From positions 148,679 to 212,678 of the forward strand of contig NZ_CP041765.1 in assembly GCF_007559025.1 (NCBI RefSeq): DNA of 64,000 nucleotides. Reading direction: 5' to 3'. Both the position numbers and the translations under genes were made by a program. Shown one piece after another: positions 53,547-62,685 of the stretch. The stretch's first letter is position 1. Every line of letters begins with the position of its first letter. Under the pieces are notes generated by a model. That model ran no database searches, was not told the DNA's origin, and worked only from the letters and a program-made list of their open reading frames with translations. The stretch is from Tomitella fengzijianii. GTDB taxonomy: Bacteria > Actinomycetota > Actinomycetes > Mycobacteriales > Mycobacteriaceae.

Positions 53547-54809
53547 GTGGAGAGGACCCGGGGCGCGCGGAGCGCCGTCGTACTCGGAGGCGTCGTCGCG
53601 GCGGCCGCACTCTCGGTGACGGCGTGGCAGCCGGCGTCGGCCGCGCCACAGGCGGATACGGCGCAGGCGGATACGGCGCAGGCCGCAGAGCTGCCGCCCG
53701 GACTCAAGGACGCCGTGCGCCGCGACCTGGGTATCAGCCCGCAGGAGTACCTGGAGCGCGCGCACTCTGCGCGGGCGGTGGCCGGCGAGTCGCAGCGGCT
53801 GCGGAACCGCGACCCGCAGGCGTTCGGCGCGGCATGGCTCGCGCAGGATGGGACGCCGATCATCGCCGTCACGACCGCGACCGCGGCGCAGGAGGTGCGC
53901 GACGCCGGGTTCACGCCCGCGCTCGTGCCCGCGACGGCGAAGGACAGCGCGCCGCGGACCGCGGCGCCACGGGTGCTGCAGCTCAAGGCGTCTCCGATCG
54001 GAGGTGATGAGTACATCACCGGGGCGGGGCCCATCGCGCAATGGCCCGGTTACACCTCCTGCTCGCTGGGGTTCACCGCCGTCGACTCGGCGGGGGAGCC
54101 GTACGCGATCAGCGCCGGGCACTGCGACCCCGAGCCTGCGGCGGCGGGGATTGCCGGCGCGTCCGGGGTCTACCTGCACGACGCTCCCGGGTTCCGTGAC
54201 AGCACGCGGATCGGCCGCTTCGACGCGTCGACGCTCAGCGTCGGCCCGGAGTACCTGGACTACTCGGTGATCGCCATCGATTCCGGAGCGCCGGGCAGCC
54301 TCGCCGAACCCCAGGTGCACGGCAGCGGCGCCGACCGGCTCGCCATCACCGGCGTCGCGTCGCCGGCCGTCGTCGGCACGCCGGTGTGCAAGTCCGGCGC
54401 CTCCTCCGCCTACACCTGCGGGGAGGTGCTGGCGGCAGACGAGACGGTTCCGGTGGAGGACGCGGATGGCGTGGTGGTCGGCCGGGTCCGCGGGTTCATC
54501 ACGTCGGTGTGCACGCTGTCCGGCGACAGCGGCGGCCCGATGTTCAGCGGAACCGCGGCGCTCGGCATCGTCAGCGCGTCCGATTTCGAGGATCCGCAGG
54601 GGTGCGGTATCGCCCCGTCCGGCGACGACGGGCCCATGACCATCGGGGTGCCGGTCCGCAAGATCCTCGACGCGGTCAACGCGGGGCCCGGCGAGGACCT
54701 GGCGCTGCGCACCGCCTCGAACCCGGGCCCGCCCATTCCTGCGGGTGACGGTGGCGGTGGGGTGCCGGGCGTCCCGGCGGGGAGCCTCGCCTCGGTGGGC
54801 GCCTCCTGA
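53547..54809 (+). CDS. Secreted trypsin-like serine protease (S1 family) with propeptide
   Basis: The 420-residue preproprotein has a signal peptide to about residue 32 ('SAVVLGGVVAAAALSVTAWQPASA'). A short 'QADTA' tandem repeat and a propeptide 'LKDAVRRDLGISPQEYLERA' follow, then a chymotrypsin-fold domain. Triad: His192 in 'SAGHCD', Asp238 in 'EYLDYSVIAID', Ser328 in 'LSGDSGGPMF'. Four cysteines flank these as disulfide candidates. The layout matches streptogrisin/alpha-lytic-like actinobacterial proteases. GTG at 53547 follows GAGAGGACAGG; GTG at 53514 is possible. Its position between selB and the formate dehydrogenase operon seems unrelated to selenium use. Confidence 0.9.
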   Translation: MERTRGARSAVVLGGVVAAAALSVTAWQPASAAPQADTAQADTAQAAELPPGLKDAVRRDLGISPQEYLERAHSARAVAGESQRLRNRDPQAFGAAWLAQDGTPIIAVTTATAAQEVRDAGFTPALVPATAKDSAPRTAAPRVLQLKASPIGGDEYITGAGPIAQWPGYTSCSLGFTAVDSAGEPYAISAGHCDPEPAAAGIAGASGVYLHDAPGFRDSTRIGRFDASTLSVGPEYLDYSVIAIDSGAPGSLAEPQVHGSGADRLAITGVASPAVVGTPVCKSGASSAYTCGEVLAADETVPVEDADGVVVGRVRGFITSVCTLSGDSGGPMFSGTAALGIVSASDFEDPQGCGIAPSGDDGPMTIGVPVRKILDAVNAGPGEDLALRTASNPGPPIPAGDGGGGVPGVPAGSLASVGAS

Positions 54810-54831
54810 ACGGGATCGGCCTCGGACGGAT

Positions 54832-55833
54832 TCAGCTCGACCGGCCCTCGCGTCGCTCCCGCTGGGGCACCACGGTGTAGCGGGGGTCGCGCGCGGAGGC
54901 CTGCCCGGCGTGGAAGATCGCGAACCGCGTGCAGGCGGACCCGGCGGTGAGCGCCAGCCCGGACAGGGCGGACGCGATCCTGCTGCGCCTGCCGGCCACC
55001 GCGCCCGCGGCGCCTGCGGCGGTGAGCGCGGTCGCGGCCGTGTGCAGCGTGCCCGCCGTGCCCTGGCGCAGCGGCTCGGCGGTGATGCCCATGCTGTGCT
55101 GCATGATCCGTGAGGCGCCGAGCTCGAGCACCGCCCCGCCGACGGCGAGGTTCCGCGCCGGTCCTGATTCGCCTAATGGTCCCGCCACCAGCCCCATCCC
55201 GCCGGAGGCGGCCGCGGCGGAGCCGACGAACACGAACGGCAGCTCCCGCTGGGCCGCGTGCCAGGTGGGCGTCGCCGTGTCGGTGAGCAGCACTGCGGTG
55301 TAGGAGGCGACGGCGGGGGCGATGAGGGCGGCTATAAGCCCGCCGGGACGGCCCGCGAACCCGAGCAGCCGGCCGAGCCTGCTGTTGCGGACCGGCCCCG
55401 GCATGAACCCCAGCAGCTCGCTACCCGTCGCCAGCGCGTTGAAGGGGCCGTAGGCGGACAGGATCCAGGTGCCGACGCTCATCGGCGAGGTCACCTTGGC
55501 CACGCGCAGCATGTGGTGGAACCGCGCCGGGCGGCCGAGGTCGTGGACGAGGGCGTAGAGGCTGCCGCCGATCGCCGCGGACGCGACCAGACGCGCGGAC
55601 CGGCGCTGGCGCGGCAGCCCCGTCAGGTCGGCGCCCGCCGCGAGCAGCGAGGACCCGCCCGCCAGTCCGCCGAGGAACAGGTACGCCGGGATGTCCGCCT
55701 CCCACGGAGAGGCCTTGACGACCGGGCGGCCGTAGTACGAGGTGAACTCGGCGTCGGGCACCATCGCCTGCTCGCCGCGGCGGCGCCTGCGCTTGCCGCC
55801 GCCCTTCCGCCGCCGCAGATCCTGGTCGGTCAC
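54832..55833 (-). CDS. NrfD/PsrC-type membrane subunit of formate dehydrogenase
   Basis: The 333-residue membrane protein has about eight hydrophobic segments ('DIPAYLFLGGLAGGSSLLAAGADLTG', 'PMSVGTWILSAYGPFNALATGSELLG', 'LPFVFVGSAAAASGGMGLVAGPLG'). 'ASPWEADIPAYLFLGGLAGG' and 'KVTSPMSVGTWIL' are NrfD-family signatures. It anchors the Fe-S subunit and passes electrons to quinone without haem. The N-terminal tail is a run of Arg/Gly/Lys. GTG overlaps the fdhB stop (GTGA), and it is the last gene of the fdh operon. Confidence 0.88.
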   Translation of the reverse strand: MTDQDLRRRKGGGKRRRRRGEQAMVPDAEFTSYYGRPVVKASPWEADIPAYLFLGGLAGGSSLLAAGADLTGLPRQRRSARLVASAAIGGSLYALVHDLGRPARFHHMLRVAKVTSPMSVGTWILSAYGPFNALATGSELLGFMPGPVRNSRLGRLLGFAGRPGGLIAALIAPAVASYTAVLLTDTATPTWHAAQRELPFVFVGSAAAASGGMGLVAGPLGESGPARNLAVGGAVLELGASRIMQHSMGITAEPLRQGTAGTLHTAATALTAAGAAGAVAGRRSRIASALSGLALTAGSACTRFAIFHAGQASARDPRYTVVPQRERREGRSS

Positions 55834-56846
55834 CGCCGTCCTCCCTTGCCGCCGATGAACGCGGCCGCCGCACCGCCCAGCAGTGCGGCGGCGGCGAACG
55901 CCGCCTGGCGCCACATGCCCGGCAGGTCCTTGGTGGTCACCACCGGGTCCGGCGGCAGCCCGTACACCTCCGGCTCGTCGAGCAGCAGGAAGAACGCCCC
56001 GGTGCCGCCGACCCCGTTGTCGGGGTCGTGCCCGTAGAGCTGCGCGGTGGTCTCGCCGGACTCGACGAGCATGTCGAGGCGGCCCTGGGCGCGTTCGCGC
56101 AGCTCGTCGAGGTCGCCGAACTGGATCGACTGGGTGGGGCAGGCCTTCGCGCAGGCCGGTTCCATGCCGTCGGAGAGCCGGTCGTAGCAGAGCGTGCACT
56201 TCTGTGCGAGGCCCACCGCGGGGTCGCCGGCGGGGCCGTCGCGGCGGTCGATCACCCCGTACGGGCAGGCCGGAACGCAGTAGCCGCAGCCATTGCAGAT
56301 GTCGTCCTGCACCACGACGGTGCCGAACTCGGTGCGGAACAGCGCTCCGGTGGGGCACACGTCGAGGCAGGCGGCGTGCGTGCAGTGCTTGCACACGTCG
56401 GATTCCATGAGCCAGCGGAAGTCCGCGTGCTCGCGGTGCTCCGGGTCGGCGCCCGGGAGGGTGGCGGTGGGCATGCCCAGGTCGACGGTGTCGGGGCGCC
56501 CGCCGTCCGGGGCCGGCGCCGGCAGCTGCTGCTCGATGAAGGCGACGTGCCGCCAGGTGGAGCCGCCGAGCCCGCCGGTGTTGTCGTAGGACATGCCGGT
56601 GAGCGCGATCCCGTCCTCAGGCACCGCGTTCCACTCCTTGCACGCCACCTCGCAGGCCTTGCACCCGATGCACACCGACGTGTCGGTGAAGAAGCCCTTG
56701 CGCGGCGGCGGGTCGGTGTGGCCGGCGTCGCGGGCCGGGTCGAACGGCGCGGTGCCGGTGTCACCCGTCCCCGGGCTGAAGAACGACCGGCCCAGGCTCG
56801 ACAGGAACCCGGCCCCGCCTGCGGATGCGTCGTCCACGTCCGTCAC
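55830..56846 (-). CDS. fdhB: Formate dehydrogenase iron-sulfur (beta) subunit
   Basis: The 338-residue protein binds four [4Fe-4S] clusters through 'CIGCKACEVACKEWN', 'CKHCTHAACLDVCPTGAL', 'CNGCGYCVPACPYGVI' and 'CTLCYDRL...CAKACPTQSI'. It conducts electrons from the molybdenum/tungsten subunit to the membrane. 'WNAVPEDGIALTGMSYDNTGGLGGSTWRHVAFIEQ' is typical of the FdnH/FdhB family. The C terminus has one hydrophobic helix ('AAFAAAALLGGAAAAFIGG') as membrane anchor. GTG overlaps the fdhA stop (GTGA). Confidence 0.93.
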   Translation of the reverse strand: MTDVDDASAGGAGFLSSLGRSFFSPGTGDTGTAPFDPARDAGHTDPPPRKGFFTDTSVCIGCKACEVACKEWNAVPEDGIALTGMSYDNTGGLGGSTWRHVAFIEQQLPAPAPDGGRPDTVDLGMPTATLPGADPEHREHADFRWLMESDVCKHCTHAACLDVCPTGALFRTEFGTVVVQDDICNGCGYCVPACPYGVIDRRDGPAGDPAVGLAQKCTLCYDRLSDGMEPACAKACPTQSIQFGDLDELRERAQGRLDMLVESGETTAQLYGHDPDNGVGGTGAFFLLLDEPEVYGLPPDPVVTTKDLPGMWRQAAFAAAALLGGAAAAFIGGKGGRR

Positions 56847-59800
56847 ACCTCCGTTCCGGTCTCCGGCGTCACGCCCGCGCGCCGCCGGTATTCCTCGACG
56901 TACTCCACCAGCGCCGGACCGCGCGGGCGGCGCCCCGGCTGCACGTCGCAGCTGGTCGACTTGGTGGCGGGGATCGACACGTTGGGGTCGAGCGTCTGCG
57001 GCAGCAGGTCGTTGGCCGCGTCGCCGGTGCTGATGCCGTTGGGCCCCCAGTGGTACGGCAGGCCCACCTGGTGCAGCGTCTGCCCGCCCACCTTGAGTGG
57101 CGTCATCCGCGGCGTCACCAGCACGCGCGCCTCGACGGCGGTGCGGGCGGTGATGATGGTGGCCCAGCCGCCGTTGACCAATCCGCGTTCCCGGGCCAGC
57201 TCGGGGCTGACCTCGCAGAAGAACTCCGGCTGCAGCTCCGAGAGGTACGGCAGCGTCCGGCTCATCGCGCCTGCCGTGTGGTGCTCGGTGAGCCGGTAGG
57301 TGGTGAACACGTACGGGAACACCGCGCTGCCGGCCGTGCCGTGCGACGGGTTGTAGCGGTTGTAGCGGCCCGGGTGCACCTGCCGGGCCGGGTTGGACTG
57401 CTGCGGGTACAGCGGGTTGCGTAGCGGCGACTCGGGCGGCTCGTAGTGGGTGGGAAGTGGGCCGTCGTTGGTGCCTGCGGGTGCGAACAGCCAGCCCAGG
57501 CCGTCGGACTGCATGATGAACGGCTGGTCGCCGGCGATGGCGTCCTCGGCGCGCGCCCCCACGGGCGGACGGTATCCGGGCTCCTTCGACGCCGGGAAGT
57601 CGGGGACGTCGTCGCCCACCCAGCGGCCCTTCGTGTCCGCGCCCTCGGCGGTGGCGTCGGGGTCCCACCAGACGTATTTCTTGCGCTCGCTCCACGGGTT
57701 GCCGTCGGGGTCGGCGGAGGCGCGGTTGTAGAGCTTGCGCCGGTTCGCCGGCCACGCCCACGCCCAGTCGGAGGAGACGGGGTTCTGCGCGGTGCGCGCG
57801 GGGCGGCGGTCGGCCTGGTTGACGCCGTCCGCCCCGATACCGCAGTAGATCCAGCAGCCGCAGCGCGTGGAGCCGTCATCGCGGAGCTGTGTGTAGCTCG
57901 ACAGGGGCGTGCCGTCGGGGCCGGTGCCGTTGATCTCCTCGAGCATGGAGACGGCGTCGGGCTCGTCGGTGCCAGGCTCGAGGCGGTAGTCCCAGGTGAG
58001 CCGCTGCAGAGGCAGATCGCGCGGGTCGGTGGAGGCCGCGACGCGCTCCTTGAGCATGCGGCCCAGGTGGTAGTAGAACCACAGTTCGCTGCGCACGTCG
58101 CCCGGCGGCTGGACGGCCTGCCGGTGCCACTGCACCATGCGCTGGGTGTTGGTGAAGCTGCCCTGCTTCTCCACGTGGTTGGCGGCAGGGAAGAAGAACA
58201 CCTCGGTGGCGATGTCCTCGGTGCGCATCTCGCCCGTCTCGATCTCGGGCCCGTCCTTCCAGAAGGTGGCCGATTCGATGAGCGAAAGGTCGCGCACGAC
58301 GAGCCAGTCGAGGTTGGCCAGCCCTGCCCGCTGCATGCGGCCGTTGGCGGTGCCCACGGCGGGGTTCTCGCCGACGAGGAAGTACCCGCCGCCGCCCTGG
58401 TTGATCTGGCGCTCGACGGTGGTGGTGGAGTCGTGCTTGCCCGTCAGCCGCGGCAGGTAGTCGTAGCAGTAGTCGTTCTCGGCGGTGGCGGCGTCGCCCC
58501 ACCAGGCCTTGAGCAGGCTCACCGTGTAGGCGCGCATGTTGCCCCAGTAGCCGGCGGGTCGTTCACCGGCGGCGACGTACGCGTCGAGGTCGGGGTGGGC
58601 GTGCGCGTCGGGCATGGCCAGGTAGCCGGGCAGCAGGTCGTAGAGGGTGGGGATGTCGGTGGAGCCCTGGATGCTGGCGTGCCCGCGCAGCGCCATGATG
58701 CCGCCGCCGGGCCGGCCCATGTTGCCCAGCAGCAGCTGCAGGATCGCGGCGGTGCGGATGTACTGCACGCCCACGGTGTGCTGGGTCCAGCCCACGGCGT
58801 AGCAGAACGCGGTGGTGCGCTCGCGGCCCGAGTTCTCGGTGAGCGCACGCGCCACGCGCGCGAATTGTGCGGGCGGCACGCCGCAGGCCTCCTCGACCAT
58901 CTCCGGCGTGTAGCGGGCGAAGTGCCGCGCGAGGATCCGGAAGACGCAGTGCGGGTCCTGCAGGGTGGGGTCGGTATCGCCGGTGTACTGCCAGGTCTCA
59001 GGGTCGTAGGCGCGGCCGTCCTCGTCGAAGCCGGAGAAGAACCCGGCCAGGTCCTCGGTGTCGCGGAAGTCGGCCGAGACGATCTTCGCCGCGTTGGTGT
59101 AGGCGGCGACGTATTCGTGGAACCAGGCGTCGTGGGTGATCACGTGGTTGATCAGGGCGCCGAGGAAGACGATGTCGGCGCCCGCGCGCACGGGCACGTG
59201 CAGGTCGGCCACCGCGGAGGTGCGGGTGAAGCGCGGATCAACATGGATCACGGTGGCGCCGCGCTTCTTGGCCTCCATCACCCACTGGAAGCCCACCGGG
59301 TGGCACTCGGCCATGTTCGAGCCCTGGATGATGATGCAGTCCGCGTTGGCGAGGTCCTGCAGGTAGCTTGTGGCGCCACCACGTCCGAACGAGGTTCCCA
59401 GACCGGGAACGGTGGAGGAGTGTCAAATGCGCGCCTGGTTCTCCACCTCCAGCGCGCCCAGCGCCGTGTAGAGCTTCTTCATCAGGTAGTTCTCTTCGTT
59501 GTCCAGCGTGGCGCCGCCGAGCGACGCGAACCCGGACGTGCGGCGCACCCGGGTGCAGTCGTCGGTCTCCTGCTGCCAGAACCGGTCGCGCGCCTCCAGG
59601 ACGCGGTCCGCGACCTTCTCCATGGCCTCGTCCAGACTGATCGGCTCCCACTCGGCGGCGTGCGGCCGGCGGTAGAGGACGGTCTCGGGCCGACCGGGGT
59701 TGGTGACCAGCTGCTTGGACGCCGAACCCTTGGGGCACAGCCGTCCCCGCGAGACGGGGCTGTCCGGATCGCCCTCGATCTGGATGACCTTGCCGTCCTT

Positions 59801-59992
59801 GACGAATACGTTCTGGCCGCAGCCCACCGCACAGTACGGGCAGACGCTCTTGACCACCTTGTCGGCGGACGCGATGCGCGGCGTGATCTCGAGGCTGCGG
59901 CGGGATTGCGCGGCGGCCCCGCGACCGAGCAGGTCACCCCCGGTGAACTGGCGCCATACGGGCCACCCGCCTGACGATCGGCGTCCGGACAC
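56843..59992 (-). CDS. fdhA: Selenoprotein formate dehydrogenase catalytic (alpha) subunit, TGA = selenocysteine 190
   Basis: This is a 1049-residue molybdopterin oxidoreductase read through one in-frame TGA (59423-59425). Upstream lie the [4Fe-4S] ligands Cys51, Cys54, Cys58 and Cys86. Around the TGA the protein reads NQARI-U-HSSTVPGLGTSFGRGGAT, exactly where formate dehydrogenases carry Sec or Cys. Downstream come 'NADCIIIQGSNMAECHPVGFQW' and the C-terminal MGD-binding domain 'LQPEFFCEVSPELARERG'. A hairpin with a GGUCU loop follows the TGA, and sel genes lie 3-9 kb away. GTG at 59992 is preceded by GGGAGGTG. The N terminus has no twin-arginine signal, so the enzyme probably faces the cytoplasm. 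Naive annotation would split it at 59423. Confidence 0.95.
59394..59425 (-). promoter_or_regulatory. SECIS element of fdhA (UGA plus downstream hairpin)
   Basis: On the coding strand the UGA (59425-59423) is followed by twelve bases and then the stem GUUCCC (59410-59405), loop GGUCU (59404-59400) and GGGAAC (59399-59394). The 5-base loop contains the GGUCU bases that SelB recognises in the E. coli fdhF SECIS (established knowledge). The stem is six perfect pairs. Confidence 0.85.
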
Positions 59993-60426
59993 CGCGCACC
60001 TCCCGGCTCGTACTCCACGCGCTCCGCCGCCTCGCGGGCGGCGGCTGCCTCACACGCTACCCGGCGGGCGAAGGTGCCGGAGCGGTATCGGCGCGTGCCC
60101 GGGACGCCGGCCGGCCCCAGGGGGATTCCCTAGGGAACCCTGAGCGATCTCATACTTTCGGCGGCGCGGAATCAGGCTCCCGACCGATGTGCCGGCGCGA
60201 GGCAATGCGTCAGAGTGCTCTGTATACGTCAGCGCGCCCCGCGTCGCTCGCCGTCGTCGCGCATCCGGTACGGGTGACGTTGCGCACGCGCGGCCCGTGT
60301 CCGGCCTGGTCGCGCTGCGGCACCCATGGCTGGACTCACTAACAAGTGGTACCAACTAACACGAACCCGCAGCAGTCGTCACCGCCGCGCCCCGCGCGGA
60401 AGGTGCAGCACGGAGAGGCCGCCCGC
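59993..60426. other. Divergent fdhA / MMPL intergenic region with palindromes
   Basis: No gene is seen in these 434 bases. Near fdhA there is a strong palindrome TTCCCTAGGGAA (60126-60137), extended by GG/CC pairs around one mismatch. CAGAG-TG-CTCTG lies at 60211-60222. Near the MMPL gene, GGTACC (60348-60353) is flanked by direct ACTAAC repeats (60338-60343, 60355-60360), a candidate site for the TetR protein encoded after it. Confidence 0.6.
60123..60140. promoter_or_regulatory. Palindrome around TTCCCTAGGGAA upstream of fdhA
   Basis: A perfect 12-base core 60126-60137 is flanked by G60124/C60139 and G60123/C60140 pairs with one mismatch (A60125/C60138). It lies 131-148 bases upstream of the fdhA GTG, in the operon's promoter gap. 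The regulator is unknown. Confidence 0.45.
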
Positions 60427-62685
60427 ATGGCATCGATACTGTTCCGCGTCGGCAGATTCTGTTTCCGGCACAAGTGGTGGATCATCGCGGCGTGGCTGGC
60501 GGCCCTCATCGCCGCAGCCTCGATGGTGCAGGCGTTCTCGCCCAAGTTCGCCAAGGACTTCTCGCTTCCGGGTACCGACGCGGGCGTCGCCACCGAGCAG
60601 ATGCAGGACTACTTCCCGCAGGTGATGACCCAGCAGGAGAACGCGTCCACCTCGGTGCTCATCCAGGCGGACGACGGCCTGTCGCACCACACCGAGCAGA
60701 TCGACGCGCTGGTGGCGGACCTGAAGACGCTGCCGGAGGTCTCCGACCCGACGTCCATCGCGAACCCGGTCGCCGTCGCGGAGGCCCAGCCGCAGCTGGC
60801 GCCGAGCGTGCTCGGCGACGACGGGCGCGTCGGCCTCATCCAGGTGGACCAGAACATCAACATGATGGATCTGACGGTCGACAACAAGAAAGAGCTCACC
60901 GACATCCTCAAGGGCGACCGCGGGGACGGCCTGCAGGTGCAGGCGACGGGGTCGCTCATGCAGGTGATGGCGCCGGGCGGATCGGCCGAGCTCATCGGCT
61001 TCGCGGTGGCGTTCATCGTGATGATCGTGGCATTCGGGGCGCTGATCGCGGCGTTCATCCCTCTGGTCACGGGCCTTCTCGGCGTGGGACTCACCATCAT
61101 GCTGTTCACGCTGGGCGCGGAGTTCCTCTCGATCAACGAGGCGGCCATCAGCATCATCACGATGCTGGGCATCGCGGTCTCGATCGATTACGCACTGTTC
61201 ATCGTCTCGCGCTATCGCAGCGAGCTGCAGCGCGGCGGCACCCAGGCCGATGCGGCCGGCCGGGCTGTCGGCACAGCCGGCAGCGCGGTGATCTTCGCCG
61301 GGCTCACGGTGATCATCGCCGTGGTGGCGCTCGGTGTCGTCGGCATCCCGATGATCACGCAGATGGGTGCGGGCGCGGGCCTGGCCGTGGCCGTGGCCGT
61401 GCTCGCCGCCCTCACGTTCATCCCGGCGCTGCTCGGCGCGTTCGGCCGCTTCGCCTTCCTGCCGCGGATCCCCTGGATCAAGCACGCCGACCCGAGCGCG
61501 GGCGGCGAGACCAACGGCGTGCGCTTCGGCCGCGGCATCGTGCGCCGACCGATCCCGGTGATCATCGGCGGCCTGGTGCTGCTGGCGCTCGCCGCGATCC
61601 CCATGAGCAAGCTCGAACTGGGGCTGTCGATGGAGAGCGAAGACGAAGCGGCCGCCATGGATCTGATGGCCGAGGGCTTCGGCGAGGGCGTCAACGGCCC
61701 GCTGTTCGCGGTGCTGCACAGCGACGACGGTGACGTGTCGGGTGCCGCCGACGCCGCGGTGAAGGAGATCGCCGCCCTCGGCGACGTGACCAACCCGCAG
61801 GCGCTCACCTGGGTGGGCAACGGGACCACCGACCCGGCGAACCCCAACGTCGGAGCCGACTCCGCGCTCATCATGGTCACCCCGGAGAGCGCGCCGGCCT
61901 CGCAGCAGACGCACGACCTGATGGAGAACATCCGCGGCATCGCCCCCGACATCGAGGCGCAGGGCGCGGAGCTGCACGTGGGCGGGCAGACGGCCATCAT
62001 GTCCGACCTGTCCGCCAAGCTCGACACCGCGCTGATCCCGTACCTGGCGGTGGTGGTGGGGCTCGCGTTCCTCATCATGATCGGCGTGTTCCGGTCGCTG
62101 TGGGTTCCCCTCATCGGCACCGTCGGGTTCATCTTCTCGGTGCTCGGCGCGTTCGGCGTGACGGTGGCGGTGTTCCAGGAGGGCTGGCTGGGCATCATCA
62201 GTCACACGCAGCCGATCCTGTCGTTCCTGCCGATCATGCTCATCGGGCTCGTATTCGGCCTGGCGATGGACTACCAGGTGTTCCTGGTGACCCGCATGCG
62301 CGAGGAATACATGCACGGCATGAGCGCCAAGGACGCCATCATCGCCGGCTACCGGCACGGCTCTCGCGTGGTGACCTCTGCGGCCCTCATCATGATCAGC
62401 GTGTTCGCGGCGTTCATATTGTCGCCGGACACCACCGCCAAGATGATCGGCTTCGCGCTGGCCATCGCCGTGTTCTTCGACGCCTTCATCATCCGCATGA
62501 TGGTGGTGCCCGCCGTGCTCTCGCTGCTGGGCGACAGGGCCTGGCGCCTGCCCAAGTGGCTGGACAGGCTGGTGATCAACTTCGACATCGAGGGCGGGGC
62601 CATCAAGAACCGCGGCCTGGAGGCCGTGCCCGCGGGCGACGGCGACGGTGACGGCGGGCAGCCCGTGCCGGTAGGTTCCCGTTGA
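60427..62685 (+). CDS. MMPL-family RND transporter
   Basis: This 752-residue, twelve-helix exporter has two MMPL halves, each with a large extracytoplasmic loop after the first helix ('WWIIAAWLAALIAAASMVQAFSPKFAKDFSLPGTDAGVATEQM'). The helix-4 motif 'GIAVSIDYALFIVSRYRSEL' and its counterpart 'GLVFGLAMDYQVFLVTRMREEY' carry the Asp-Tyr pairs that relay protons. Relatives export lipids, siderophores or drugs in mycolic-acid bacteria. ATG at 60427 has GGAGAGG upstream. The stop overlaps the start of a tetR gene (TGATG), so the pair is an exporter with its regulator. The cargo is unknown. Confidence 0.92.
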   Translation: MASILFRVGRFCFRHKWWIIAAWLAALIAAASMVQAFSPKFAKDFSLPGTDAGVATEQMQDYFPQVMTQQENASTSVLIQADDGLSHHTEQIDALVADLKTLPEVSDPTSIANPVAVAEAQPQLAPSVLGDDGRVGLIQVDQNINMMDLTVDNKKELTDILKGDRGDGLQVQATGSLMQVMAPGGSAELIGFAVAFIVMIVAFGALIAAFIPLVTGLLGVGLTIMLFTLGAEFLSINEAAISIITMLGIAVSIDYALFIVSRYRSELQRGGTQADAAGRAVGTAGSAVIFAGLTVIIAVVALGVVGIPMITQMGAGAGLAVAVAVLAALTFIPALLGAFGRFAFLPRIPWIKHADPSAGGETNGVRFGRGIVRRPIPVIIGGLVLLALAAIPMSKLELGLSMESEDEAAAMDLMAEGFGEGVNGPLFAVLHSDDGDVSGAADAAVKEIAALGDVTNPQALTWVGNGTTDPANPNVGADSALIMVTPESAPASQQTHDLMENIRGIAPDIEAQGAELHVGGQTAIMSDLSAKLDTALIPYLAVVVGLAFLIMIGVFRSLWVPLIGTVGFIFSVLGAFGVTVAVFQEGWLGIISHTQPILSFLPIMLIGLVFGLAMDYQVFLVTRMREEYMHGMSAKDAIIAGYRHGSRVVTSAALIMISVFAAFILSPDTTAKMIGFALAIAVFFDAFIIRMMVVPAVLSLLGDRAWRLPKWLDRLVINFDIEGGAIKNRGLEAVPAGDGDGDGGQPVPVGSR

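Noticed and set aside
59315..59422. Frameshift or pseudogene break in fdhA
   Set aside because: The frame does not change across the TGA, the coding signal is continuous, and the Sec context plus hairpin explain the stop codon.
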